From Hyaloperonospora brassicae (taxonomy: Eukaryota > Oomycota > Peronosporomycetes > Peronosporales > Peronosporaceae): DNA of 64,000 nt. The translations under genes and the position numbers were made by a program. Within the stretch, counting starts at the first letter, position 1, and the number at the start of each line of letters is the position of its first letter. This document shows positions 24,144 through 37,100 of this stretch, piece after piece. Where the stretch lies: positions 1 to 64,000 of the forward strand of contig CANTFL010001075.1 of NCBI GenBank assembly GCA_947650285.1. Direction: 5' to 3'. The notes under the pieces are model-generated. The model searched no databases. It was not told the origin of the DNA and worked only from the letters and a program-made list of their open reading frames with translations.

Positions 24144-24500
24144 CACGGATCGATGCCCCACGACCGTCCGCGCAACTCAACGCACGGCACTGGAAACAAC
24201 GTGCGTCCAGGTCGAGTACCTGCTCTCGAACAGGAAGTTGTCCGAATGTTTGCAGGTGCAGCGCGAGCTGAACATCACTGGTACCTCGTTGCTGGTACTG
24301 TCTGTGGTGTGCCGAACACCAATGCCGTCCCGCAGCAGCCTGCCTTCCCGCACGAATTCTTCGGCTCCGTATGTGGTCTCTCATTGGCTGAAACGCTGCA
24401 CCCACGGGCTCTCCAAAAGCATTGGCTGCCACTCGTTTGAATCGCGCACAGAGGCACTCTCGACCGACGGCCTGCACGTGTATTCCTCAACGTGGCAAAA
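24144..24500. promoter_or_regulatory. Divergent promoter region, phosphodiesterase / RPL23A
   Basis: 357 bp separate two head-to-head starts. An ATTGG (CCAAT-type) string within TCTCATTGGCTGAAAC near 24380-24395 is the only motif I can point to; its TCATT part also partly fits the oomycete initiator. No TATA box stands out. Long frames crossing this stretch are shadows. Confidence 0.4.
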
Positions 24501-25207
24501 ATGGCGAAAGTGACCAAGACCTTCAAGACGCCTAAGACCGCGGCCGGCCGCTCCGCTGCCAAGTTCTCGAAAAATGTGATCAAGGGCTCGCACGGCAAGG
24601 TGCTGAAGATCCGCACGAAGGTGCACTTCTACCGCCCCAAGACGCTGCGGTTGGCTCGCTCGCCGCGGTACGCGCGCAAGGCCGTGCCCGCGCGCAACAA
24701 GATGGACAAGTACCGTATCGTCAAGTGTCCGCTCACGACCGAGTCGGCCATGAAGAAGATTGAAGACAACAACACGCTTGTGTTCTTGGTGGACTTGCTG
24801 GCCAACAAGCGCCAGATCCAGGACGCTGTGAAGCAGCTCTATGACATCAAGGTTGCCAAAGTCAACACACTCATCAGGTACACGGCATTGGGTCGATATG
24901 CTTTTCGTGGTCGTGGACGGAGAGACACTTGTATAAAGGTCCCCTTTGAGCTGCCGCCTGTCTGGCCGTAGTCCTGATAGGGAAATGCGGTGACGAGGCC
25001 GAAAGGGGCGACGTGATGTCGCTTTCCGTCCTATCGGGTTGTCATTGCCGTGGCATGTACACTGCGAACTCTAGTAAACTCACCGTGTCATTGCTCTTGT
25101 GTGCTGCTGTGTAATGTCGCAGACCCGATGGGCAGAAGAAGGCGTACGTGCGCCTGACTGCTGACTACGATGCTCTGGACGTGGCCAACCGCATCGGCGT
25201 GATCTAA
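24501..25207 (+). CDS. RPL23A: 60S ribosomal protein L23a (uL23)
   Basis: Two exons (24501-24877 and 25123-25207) give 153 residues. uL23 binds 25S/28S rRNA at the nascent-peptide exit tunnel. The basic N-terminal extension ([20 protein letters not shown]) is followed by the conserved [19 protein letters not shown], the [20 protein letters not shown] block, and [20 protein letters not shown] with the terminal DVANRIGVI. The length is typical. The exon junction falls inside the Arg codon before PDGQKK and reconstructs the family sequence exactly. The intron (24878-25122, 245 bp) is the longest in the window and contains a foldable element listed separately. Highly expressed housekeeping gene. 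Confidence 0.97.
24973..25038 (+). ncRNA. Possible intronic structured RNA in RPL23A
   Basis: Inside the long intron, CCTGATAGG (24973-24981) pairs with CCTATCGGG (25030-25038) over nine base pairs, one of them G-U. A nested hairpin GCGAC-GTGAT-GTCGC lies at 25008-25022. Ribosomal-protein introns often host snoRNAs. No box C/D or H/ACA set could be assigned with confidence, so this could also be a splicing-related fold or chance. Confidence 0.3.
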
Positions 25208-25506
25208 GCACGCTGGTTGCGATCACACAGCGAGGGATTGCACTTGTTTTTGCCATTGTGGTAAAGGGATAACAATATAGGGTTCCTGCACTATCGCCTC
25301 CGGGCTGAGGGAGCAGGCCTTGATATGTTGTTGTCGCTTGCGTTTCGTGATACGTATATTCACAATTACTGACGCATGACCAGTCATCCGCTAGAGAGAC
25401 AAGCTTAGGCATTGTTCTATTCCGCTCATCAGACCCCTCTCCTTCAGGTCGGAGGCCTTCGTGCGGTTGTCACACAAGCGATGGTACCTCCTGCGGCTGT
25501 ATACGT

Positions 25507-27983
25507 TTACTGGAAGATCTTTATTGTACTGTCTGCACCGCCCGTGGCGATGTAATTGCGCGACGGATGGTAACTTACTGCATGCATTGCTTCGGCCATC
25601 TTCGGCCGGTGCACCTATTACAACACGCATGACATCGTCAGACCTTGCGTCATAAGCATCTTGTAATACATAACGTACGGCTTGCTCAAAGACACAGTGA
25701 CGATCCGCAACTGACCACACACGCAGTGAACCGTCGTGACCTGAAAGCGCACAGAAACGAACGTTATAAAACGCAATGCGATACCGTGCCAAGCATCGCC
25801 GTACCTCCCGATGCGATGTACAGCCCCGCTGCATCTATTGATAGAGACGTAACCGAGTCCTGGTGAGCGGTTAAAGAGCCGACGCACTCGCCTGCGTTCG
25901 ACGCATCCCACGATACTCAGACCATGACTCACACATTCGCAACACAAGACCAATAACGTCTTACCGGCCCGCATGTCGTACATTCGAATTTTCCTATCTT
26001 GGTGGGCCGCAATTGCAATCGGCATGGTCGGATGCGCGATCAGCTACGAAAACCAGGAGCACACTCAGTTCTGCAACCAAACAACAGGCACAGTCTCGAC
26101 TACATCAGAGTAGCCGCACGGACGCACCTTGTTCACCTGACCTCCCCGCCCGACACTATCCACGTCGATCGCTCGTGTTAGCTGAATAACACGCTCGGCT
26201 GCGTAGTCAAACTGGGCAATCGACCCATTTGTGTATCCGACAACGGATGTTTTCGAATCTGTTAGCATTGAATGTACTGACGTAGGCACCAAAAAGCCAG
26301 AAACGCTCGGGCCTGTTGAAAGCGCAGTAACGACGTGTATCAATAAGAAGTCAACTACTACACCCGAAACGGCTTGACCACGACCTTCGGACTTACCGGT
26401 TCCGTTTGTGTTGGTCTTAGTGGGGCATCGTAGTTCGCCCTTCAGTGTAAGCTCTATCGCATCACACATAACAAAGTCGCGTGTCAGCACATCCACACCT
26501 TGTCCTACATGTACCTTTCAACGCAGTCCCTGCGTGCAACAGTAAATTTACCTGACGCAACCCCCCAGGTCCGGACCACACCGTCTGCTCCTGCCGAGAA
26601 CAACGTGTTCGACAGCGGGTGTGCATGTAGGTCCCAGATTGCATCGTCATGTGCAGTCTTGATCGAATGAATCTTCATGCTCCCATACTCTTCGCACGTG
26701 TACGGTTCGGGTTTATCCGTGTCTGTGCTTCGTAACTGGAACAGGTTTAGCGTTCCATCACGCCCAGCCGACGCAAATGCACCTATCTGGCCAGGCGAAC
26801 AGTCCGGGTAGGTCTCCGCACTAAACACGGCTAGAGCCAGCACACTCTGCGTATGGACCCGCATGGTCACCAGCGAGTCCACTTCGGTTGCTCGCTGCAA
26901 TGGTGGGCCATTCCCAACATTCGAGAGCTTCCACACCTTCACCGTACAGTCTTCGCTACCCGACACCAACAGCGGTTCCGTTGGATGAAATGCAAGTGCT
27001 CGCACTCCGTCCTGTGGCAAACAAACGAACGGATATGACAGTACCGTGCTAAGTACATTCGCACAGCAGCCAAAATAAGCTCGCATCATCACCGTACCAT
27101 GTGGCCCGACAGCTTAAGCTTCAATTTGTGCGCCACACATGACCCTTTCGGTGCATGAGTAATAACAGCAGGCTTCACCAGCTTTGCAGCGTCAACTGCT
27201 CCTGCAACACCATCCAGCATCAAACAACCAGTCACACCATATCCTTGTCAGCACAAAAACACCACGACAAACAACGCAGCCAAAACCCACTAGAAATGAC
27301 AAAACATGCCCCAACGCGCACTCTGACGTACGTTCTACGCGTTCCACTTCCCGTCCTGACGCCGATCGATTGAATTCCCTCTCACCGTCGCGTCCTGATC
27401 CAGCCACTGCTTTGCTCGCTTCTCGCTCAACTTCTCGTCCCGATGCGGTTCGACCCATCATCCGAGGTCGCGAAATCTCCATGCCTTTGCCCTGCACGGG
27501 GGCAGTACTACTGGTACTCCCCGAGCTCGTCACGGTCTTGTCTCGGCTCTCAAATCGACCATTCACACTGCTGTTACTGCCACCGCTATTGCTGTGAGCT
27601 TTTGGACTGATCTCAGGCGACAGCGCAGGCGACGGCTGCTCGACTGTGCGCCCCGACTTGACACGCTCGACCGAGCGCGATACCGTCACGCCACGCGACA
27701 CCTCGGCGCTCTCCCCATGCGGCTTTGTGGCCATAGCTCCGGTCGTTTGCACAGCGGCAGGCGACTCCAAGTACCGACCGCGTTCTTGCCGCAATGCAAA
27801 TTCGAGCATCTTGACACGTACCATGGCGTCTTTGTATGCCTGTTCCTGCTCGCCGCGCTGTTCCTCGAGCTCCCGCAGCTGCGCCTGCAGCTTCTGACGC
27901 TCTTCGTTCCACTGCGCTTCTTCACTCGCTACGCTGGCAAACTGCCGCTGCAGGTACCGCAGCGCCGCGTCCACGCTTTCCAT
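25507..27983 (-). CDS. Striatin-like STRIPAK scaffold (coiled coil plus WD40)
   Basis: Eight exons were assembled by phase: 27983-27332, 27201-27098, 27011-26552, 26504-26128, 26043-25965, 25891-25805, 25740-25679 and 25614-25507, giving 642 residues. Striatins scaffold PP2A and GCK kinases. Residues 1-65 match the striatin N-terminus (ALRYLQRQFASVASEEAQWN, then VRVKMLEFALRQERGRY), the dimerising coiled coil. A low-complexity linker follows. WD40 repeats start near residue 253 (DGVRALAFHPTEPLLVSGSE) and end with AMHAVSYHPSRNYIATGGAD, matching animal striatins repeat by repeat; HPTMPIAIAAHQDRKIRMYD is diagnostic. The exon 3/4 intron (26551-26505) would be only 47 nt; a later acceptor near 26462 is possible. 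The start at 27983 precedes the coiled coil; an in-frame ATG at 28106 would add 41 poorly conserved residues. It is head-to-head with VPS13. Confidence 0.88.
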
Positions 27984-28196
27984 GCTCAAGAGACGTGCCG
28001 GTCGCAAATGCGTTCCCCCTCGTGTGTCGGTTGCCACTAGCGCCACCGACTGAATACCGCGGGTACCGATCGAAAAACCTCGGTTTTCGGTGATCCGTTT
28101 TGTCATTGGTGTGTCGTTACACCGTTTTGGCCCCGCCGCGACCAGAGTGATGATCGTTTCCTCTTTTGCAAGACTGCGCACTGGTGCGGGCGCGCC
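27984..28196. promoter_or_regulatory. Divergent promoter, striatin / VPS13
   Basis: Only 213 bp separate the two start codons. The stretch includes a CATTGGTGTG string near 28104-28113, a CCAAT box in the striatin direction. No other element is clear. Confidence 0.4.
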
Positions 28197-31100
28197 ATGT
28201 TCGAGACACTCGTGACGGGGCTCTTGACCAGCGCGCTGGGCAGCTACATCGATCCCAAGTGCTTTAGCAGTGACAAGATAAATGTGGCCGTCTGGTCGGG
28301 CTACGTGGTGCTCACAGAGCTGGAGGTGAAGCCCGAGGTGGTGGCAGGGCTGCCGGCCGTCAAGCTCGTGCGCGGTCTCGTGGGCTCTATTGAGCTCAAG
28401 ATCCCGTGGAATCGACTGCAGTCCGACTCGGTCGTGGCGACAGTGGATGATGTGTACCTTTTGCTACGGACAGAAGAGGACGTGGACGCCGTCATGCGCC
28501 AGATGGACGAGTTTACGCTCAAGAAGAAGCTGTTGGAGGAACTCTATGCTCAAGCAAAGCAACAAGAGGACGCTGCAACACAGACGACGAGTAGCGAGGA
28601 CGGATTCGCAGCCCGATTGGTCAATAAGATTATCGACAACGTGGAGGTGCGCAGGAGCGGTCGTATCGCTGATCGTTTTTCGCTCGTTCGCAAAGGTCTT
28701 TTTTGTTACTTTGTGTGCTAATGATATCTGTCCTTGTGCTGATGATTGATGACCTGTAGTTGCACATTCGGCGGATTCACATTCGACTCGAAGATTACAG
28801 TACAGGGGACCATCCGTTTTCGGTGGGAATGACGATCGAGTCGGTGCACGTACAGTCCACGAACTCAAACTGGCAGCCATCGTACGTCGATACGTCCATA
28901 AGCCACGAGCCTCGAATTTACAAGATCTTGGAACTGAATCATCTCAGCGTGTACTGCGATCCGGAGGGTGAGCTGCAGCGTGGCAGCAACATAAACTTCG
29001 AGACGTGCTCAGCAGAGACTTTTTCCAGCGCGTTTAGTCGCGCCATTCCAAAGCGTTTTGACGACAGACGTTTTCATCATATGCAGCTATACCCGTCGCC
29101 GCAACAACACCACTTTTTACTCAAGCCGGTCGATGCTAGTGCGAGACTGATTGTCAATCGCGACGTGTTTGACGCAAGTGTGCCAAAATTTGAAATTGAT
29201 GTAAAGGTGCCCGAGGTAGCGTTTCGACTGGAGGAGTCGCAGTACTGCGATATGCTGTATCTGATATCGGCACTGCAAGCTCCGGACTACTACATGAAGT
29301 ATCGGCGATACCGTGAGTCGAGACCGCAAATGGCTGTGCTTGATGAGCCAGCAGAATGGTGGAAATATGCGATCACGTCAGTCATCAAGGACGTGAAAAC
29401 AAAAAAACAGCAATGGGCTTGGGGCTTTATGAAAGATCGACGTGAGGATCGCAAACGTTACGTGAGCTTGTGGCAGCAAAAATCGCGACGTTTATTGGAG
29501 CTAGCAGATGTAGACTACGAAGATTTTGACAGCGAATACGATGAGGACGAAAAAGAGGGCATCATGGAGAATGCTGACCACGCGGGACAGAACACGTCGT
29601 CGCTAGACTTGTCTGACACGCCAATTTCTCCGCCTCTCGACATGAATCTCGGGCTTGAAGAAATAGAGAGACGCAGGAGTGTAGAGGATGTGTTGTTTTT
29701 CCGCTATTTGGCCGATCTCGAGGTTCGGAAAATTCTAGCTACACGAGCTTCTCCTGTTCGACGTCGGCTGCCCACGCCCCCAACCCGCGGAACTAAGGCA
29801 TATTCGGACACTGAATCAGTCGATACAGAATGCACTGAGTCTAGTGTACCGTCTGAGGTGCAGTATCGATCTTGGGGTGCGTGGATGTTTGGCTGGACGT
29901 CAAAGCTCGCGACACCGTCTTCGGGTGAGGAATCAGCTCGAGCCGCTCACCGCATAATTCCTGAAGTCGAGCTCCGGGAACTCTTCAAGATACTTGAAGA
30001 ACCTTGTCGGCGGTCAAAAAAGCGAACGTATAAAAATCGTGACGCTCGCGGACAATGTGATGTCTCTCTCGGTGAGTCTCAAACGGAACTCGCCGAAGTA
30101 TATCGAATAACGGTGACGTTGCAATGGGGATCGGTTACACTAGCTAGTGATCCGGAAATGAGCCAGACGTTACTTCGAGATGATGTGAGCTATGGGCAAA
30201 AGTACGCGCCGACAGATTTTCTTCTTGGTACTTTTTCGCAGCTCCAAATAGCTGCCGTGGCGAGATGTGAAACAGTGGTAGTGGACATTTCATTGCAGTC
30301 CATTGAAGCGTTTGATGAAAGCGCTGAAAGCTCAGCGTTTTCTCGCCTTCTCAGTCGAAAGCAAAACATTCGATCTGTTGGTGATGGAGACGATGTGAAC
30401 GTTAGCAAGTTATCCGGTGTCGTGTTTTTGATGAGTTACGAGATGAACCCTGTTAGATCTGGTGCGGATGCTTCCTTGTTTGTTCATATGGAGCCACTGG
30501 AAGTTGTATTGTCACCTACAGCACAATGCTGGGGTAGATTGGCACGTTTTATGGATACTCCTGCTGATTTGGGGTTGTGGGAGGAGCTAGAAGTTGCTTC
30601 TTTTAACGACATCGTCAATTTAAAAATGCGGACGGAAGCCAAGCTTGGCTATGTGATGGAAAATCGTATCGCACTGGCCGTTGATCTCCGTATCCAAGCA
30701 CCAGTAATTATCATTCCTCAGAGTGACACTGACTACAACTGTGCGCGACTTGTGATTGATCTTGGACGCATTACTTTTCGAACTGAGCGTCTCAGCCAGA
30801 TGGATAGTGAAAGTATGAGCACACATTCAAGAAGCGATTTGTCTCGGGGTAGATCGGAACAAGGGACGCTCGCACTACGAAGCCCATCTCATTACCAAGC
30901 TGCGCAGCCAAACACATCTTTTGTTCAGCAGTTGTATGATGAAGCCGAGAGGGGAGAGGGAGCGATTCGCTGGAAAGAGGATTTTTACGACAAGTTTAGC
31001 CTCTCTGTCGCGAACATACACGTGCTCTTAGTTCCTTATGGAAAGACAACCCAGGTTCAAGACACCAGTGCTGGATATAATGGTATAAACGTCCCTCTCC

Positions 31101-34100
31101 CACCATACCTCACGGATACGTATAGCGAAGAGTATGAGCTGATTGAACGTCTTAACATCAACGTGATCGTTCGCATGTCCATTTTGCCACTCGACGCTAC
31201 GTTGACACGATTTTACATCCACGCCGACCTCCCAGCATTTACGGTCAAGTTGTCGCTGGAGAAGTATCACCACTTGATGGCAATGGGGGACCGTTTTAAC
31301 TTGGCGGATGCTGAGACACGAAGGAAACCGCGCAAATACTCGGATGATGGACTGCATTTGACAGAGGACGTGTTTGGAAGCTATGCTGTGGACGTAGCTG
31401 AATCAGGTGACAGAAGCGATGCTTTGACGACGGAAAGTGTGCGCAGTGCATCGGCATTCAAGAAACTAGTGCTTGATAGCGGTGGTACTTCAGCATCGGA
31501 AACGGGTGTGCTCCCAGATAATCTTGGCGACTTCGGCGACAATTCGAGTGTTGAAAGTGATGACACGTGGTTTAGTTTCACCAGTGGCAACATGGGTACG
31601 ACGAGTGCGTCATCAGTGAGCGGGGATGCTGGTGAGCGGAAGCAGAGTTTTCCTGTTACTGATTCTTCGGATACAGTTGAGGTAGATGACAAGAAGAATG
31701 TCAACGGGTCCCCACGAGTTCAAAGACGAGCACGAACGAGACGGCGGTCGTATGCTGGTGGCGAAACCGCGAATCTCCTGGATCGGAGATTAGTGGTTTG
31801 CTCTTTTACGGTACCCCTTATATCGGTGCAGCTAAAGAAGCCTCGCTCCTCTGCCATATCTTCCTATGCTTCATACTGCTACGACGTGGGTGATTTCGAT
31901 GATGGCCATGTGGACAGTGGTACCATATTGATGAAGCTGCACGATTTTCGAGTCCGGGTAGGGCAGCGAACAATGTCGACTCGAGTGAACGTGGGTCTCA
32001 CTTCTTTTGAAGTCGTAGAGTCTATTGACGGTCGGTCAACGCAGTATTTGCTGTTCTCGAGTCCAACAATTGCGGCTCCGTTCTCGGCCGCAGCTCCGTT
32101 ACGCCGTGGCGGAAACTTTTCTGAATTCTCTGCCCAACATCGACGACGCAATCTAAAACGGGAACGAGTGATTTCTTTTCACAATAGTAGTGCGAAAAAC
32201 AAAGACGCATCGCGGTCAGAGACCTTCGCATCACCAGAAACATTGCTGGAGCTTGGCTTTAGTACCTACAATGATCAGCAAAGTGGTGAGGAGGTGTTGA
32301 GAGAGGTAGACCTTCAACTTGGCTCGGTGCAGCTAAACTTTGATCAGTCATATGTCTGCTCGTTGTTTCAACTGTTTGACGATCCAGCTACTCGACTTGC
32401 CATGGTGCATGTTCCTCCGCGTGGTGATACTGGCAGCATTGATGGTACGGAAATCAATACAGACGGTTGCTTACTTCCGCCTCTTGAGCTTTCACCCACT
32501 ATTGCGCAGGAATATTCGGTACCAGTAAATCTTACAGAGTCTGTTCGGGCGGATTTGGAGCAAGCAAGGAAAACGCTATGCCAAGAAGGACGTGATGCGA
32601 AAAAGACAGCTATGGATAGAGAGAGTGAACATGTCCCTGTGGCGCTGAAGCTGAGTGTGCAATTACACTCGATTTCTGTCTGTTTCTCGGATCGTGGCGA
32701 GTCAGTAGCATCCATTGCAGTTCTTGACACTGCTGTGCAGGTGGGGACAGGAGTAAAAGACCACATAAGTATATCTGGTACAGTGGGTGATGTGAAGGTA
32801 TTCGACTTGCTTTCAATGAAACGCCAAGAAGATGGAACTGCCGTCGGTAATCCTGAGCACGGGTTCGGATCCTCGGCTATGGATCATGTTGAGATCTTTG
32901 GCTTAGACACAACAGCTGCGTGTGCGGCTAACGAAACTCGGCACATATTGAGCATCAAGTGCTTGATCTGTACCGAAATGAAAGGAAAGTCAAAGGCCAT
33001 CGCGAACAATGATGAGCAAGTACACAGAAAGGATAAGGAGTCAAGTCTTGAAGTGACAGTGCAGCCTGTTCGTCTGCTTGCTCGGCCAGAGTTCGTCGAG
33101 AGTTTGTCGAATTATGTCGTAGACGGATGTCTTTTAGCCCACGTTCACTCCGACAGCGTACATTCGAGCGAAGACTCGTTCACCTCGGAATTCCAGCTAG
33201 CTCCACGATCGCCTCCGGATGTAGACTGTCCACCGAGTAGTTTGACTCCATTTTTCGATGCAATCGAGACATCAAACAGGCAAACTAGGCAATTTAGTGC
33301 TGAAACGCCAAACATTCTTACTCCCACGCACGAAGATCATGGAGACTATCGCACTTCCAATCAAGGACAGCAAAGCAACCACGGCAATCGTTTTGATGCG
33401 GAAAACGATGCAGCCGCCATCCTCGCGTATATCTACGACAGTTTTGATCTAGATATCCAGCTATGCCATCCATGTGTTGTTTTACCAACAGCTTCGTTTA
33501 ACGACACGCAAGCGTCACTGGGGCCGCATCTGTACCGAGGGATTGAAGTCGACTTTGGTACAATATCAATCGCGTTGCAGCGAGACGTTTCTGATGGTGT
33601 GCTGGACAGGTCTGGATGCACACGGTTGCAAGCTAGCATGACCGTTGACGGCTTGCAGGTCATTTCCCAGCCGGATCGAGCTGTCATCCTGAACCGATCA
33701 GGCTTCCAGGTGCGAGGAAGTATTCCCAGGCAACCGACGGACCTGGGCACCGGAAACGATGACAAAGAAAGCGCTTCGATAGAGATTGCTATTGATGTGA
33801 ACGTTTCTCCTGTGCGTGTGAACGTCAGTGAAGCATGCATTTGTTTGGGCTTGGATGTATTCTACGCAGCCATCGATCCGATTTCGCGTACAGTCCGACG
33901 AGTGGTATACCGCATCGAAAATTATGAGAGTGCGTCAGTTATATCTGGTGGGCAAGATGGACACGACGGCGGCTTCAGATACGTCGTTCCTGGGCCGAAT
34001 CTTGATATGGTGAGGGAATGGCACTTTTTATTCCACGTCTTCTTGCAGGAGTTTACGATCGCGCTCGTTTCGAACTCCGTGGCTCCACACCAGCTTGAAA

Positions 34101-37100
34101 TGTGGATGAAAGGTGTCGACAACGCTTTTGATGAAGCATCGTCGCGAGAAAGCTGTGATGGGGCTTCGTCCGCAACTCAGTGGCAACCTCGTCCTGAGAA
34201 CATCACGGGACGACGAATAAATTCTGCGAACGAGATTTCGTCTTGCGTTGTTAGTGAGTTCACCTTGATGATGTTGGAGGCAAATGTGGCTGTGAATACG
34301 AAGAGTGCTCGATCGAGCGATAGCCAGCTGCAATGTGAGTTTATCTTGCATGAAGTTGTGATTCGGGACAAAATTGCGGATTCTTCGGTGCGTGCGAATG
34401 TTGCGTTGTTGATGTCGACTCGTTTGACGTGTTAAGCTGATGTTGACGCTACCTTCTTCGTAGGAACATTTCACGCAACTACTAGGACCGGTTCCAGAAG
34501 CACTTCCGGAGTGCACGGAACCATATGTTTCTGACTTATCTTCCAAAATTGCTCTATTTCCGTTTTCGCCTGGAAAAAAGATACTACCTCCGTTACCACG
34601 AGACTCATCGCCACATTCGTCAGGACCGGCCGTACCATCTTCGCAGCTGAGCGGAAGGTTGACAAGCAAAATTGTCAATGTGGACGAATCTGCTATTAGG
34701 GCAAGCTCGCTCTATCTCGATGTATCTTCCGCTCGCCTGATGCTACTACCACGGACTATTCTGCAAGTAGAGCAGTTTTCCCTTGATGTGTATTTGGCGG
34801 TTAGCATGAAGACGGGTGAGCTGGAGCTTCAGCGAGATAAGTCAATGGCCGCCAAATCTCGTGGAGTGAAGGACTCCTCGTTTGTTGATGCAGGGACTAG
34901 TCTCAGCAACAATACACCTTCTTCTTTCCGACCACGAAACGATAGTAAATCCGAGCCATTCGAAGACGCTCATAGTGCAGTTCGATCGGCATTCGCGTCT
35001 CCGTTACAGCGTATGCTGGGCTCCACCGGCGCCGCAGAGAGTCGAAATCCCGGAAGCTTTGCGTCTCGTGCAATTGCAGAAAAGAGCGGAACCATGATGT
35101 CGGTCGGTGATGATAATCTCGTAAACATGACCAATATCGGTGTAGCGAGAAAAGTGCTGACGATGCCTCGGTGGAAGGTTGATGCTCGCTTCTCGAATTT
35201 GCAAATGTGGGTGGTCCCGTCTGATTACAAGAACGACGTGACAGGTTGCGTGTTGTCATGCCAAGTTGTCGTGAAATTTGACAGTGCATCCAGTGGGCCC
35301 GAAGAATCTGCTTCTTCTCGTTGTAATGATCTTGTGGCTGCATCGGTTCGGTTGAATAACGTGGAAATGTCGATGGGCTTGCCGACGGTCATCGGTACGG
35401 AGCGACAAAGGCCAATGCATCATACGGGGACGCTTGTTGAAAAGTTTGAAGTCGACGTCCAATTTGCGCTGCGCCAGTGCTTTCGACCTGTGCAGGAAGA
35501 CGAAACTGCTGATCCCGAAGGCGTTGATGAAAAGAGCGACGGCAAGAGTGATACGAGTACGACTGTCGAGGACAATGTCAAGAGTAACGATGGAAAAGCC
35601 AGACTAGGGCCATGGTTCAATATTCGTTCTATCAGGAAAGATGACAACCCAACGCCTCCGCCCACACCCTTTCTTCGCGATGTACCGTCTGAGTGGCAGG
35701 AATGGGTTGTCAGTGAACCATTGGTATGCATTGATCAAATTGTATCGCATGTCACCTACCGAGACTTGCCGCTGTTGTTGAACATTGCTGCATGGTTGAC
35801 CAACATGCTTGCTATCGAGGAGCGAATTCGCGATACGTTTGATACAAAGCTGAGAGCAGCGACAGATGGTATCGACTGGGTAACTTCACCGAGTACCGCA
35901 GAACACCATTCAGAGTATGTTGATTACCCTGAAACAGACGGCGAAAGTGATCATGCTGAACAAGCTGAACTGTCAGCTCTTCAGCTGGACGTTCTGACAC
36001 GCGCGTCGATCAAAGTGCGAGGAGTCCAGTTTCAGCTGATCAACAACATTGCAGATCAGGCTTCACCTGTCGTGGAGTTTGATCTGAAACCGATCGAAAT
36101 GCTGCTACGCTCAGAGTCAAACTCAACGACAGAGGTTTCGATAAGCTGTAGGATCGAAGCGAAGTATCAGAACTTGCGTCTTGTGACGATGGAACCACTT
36201 ATTGAACCATGGAGCGCTGAGGTTACGCTGTGCCAACAGCTCTCACGATCGCGTGATCTGGACGACAGAGAGCAGCTAGCGTCATCACCTTGGAAACTGG
36301 ATATCACGTCCGATGCTTTTCTCCAGCTCAATTTGACGGATGCATTGATTGCGAACCTGGTGGCTGCAGACCGAGCTTGGCGGTGGGTTGCCAAGCCCGG
36401 GAAAGATTCACGCGAGATGACGGAGTATTCCACATACTGGATCCGCAATAACACTGGAATGCCATTACGATACTGGGGACAATCTTGCTGCGAACACTCC
36501 CTCGCTGCCGGCGAAGAAGAGCCTCTTCGACTTGATGAAGAACAGAGCAAAGGTAACGGTGGGAAGCGTCGTAGGGGAGGCCGGTGCAACGGCCAAGGGC
36601 ACGACCGCCAAATCTTTATTGCTGTCGAAGAGGAATTCTTGGATGGTAGTCTATTAGGCATTCCTAGACAATGGAAAAGCGAAGCATCTATTCCAGTTGA
36701 CCAAGTCGATTCTCGCATGTATGCCCTAGTGGATTCCGAAGCAGGTATCACGGCCACTAGCATGAGAAAGTGCGAATGCGTAATTGACGTGCTTGTCGAG
36801 CGCGGATGTAAGTATTTCGTAGTACGCTCGACCTTGATTCTGGAGAATCAAACTTCATCCGACCTAGAAGTTGAGTTTGTACTTCCCGAAAGGCATGCGT
36901 CACCACCATCATCGAGCACAGACAAGGCCTTGCAAGGACACACGATGCCCATTTGGAATAAGGTCGTCAAAGCGTCTTCTGCCGTTCCAGTTCCGGTGCA
37001 CATCGTTTCATCTGGTGGAGGCTACTTGATGGTGCGCCCTCCAGCGATCATTGGTGCTAATGCTGGGGAGGATGTGCTTCCGAGAGCATACGCCAAAGAG

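Noticed and set aside
27192..27331. Hydrophobic C-terminus of the striatin exon 1 frame
   Set aside because: It is intron 1 read through; a GTACGT donor and a downstream exon restore the family sequence.
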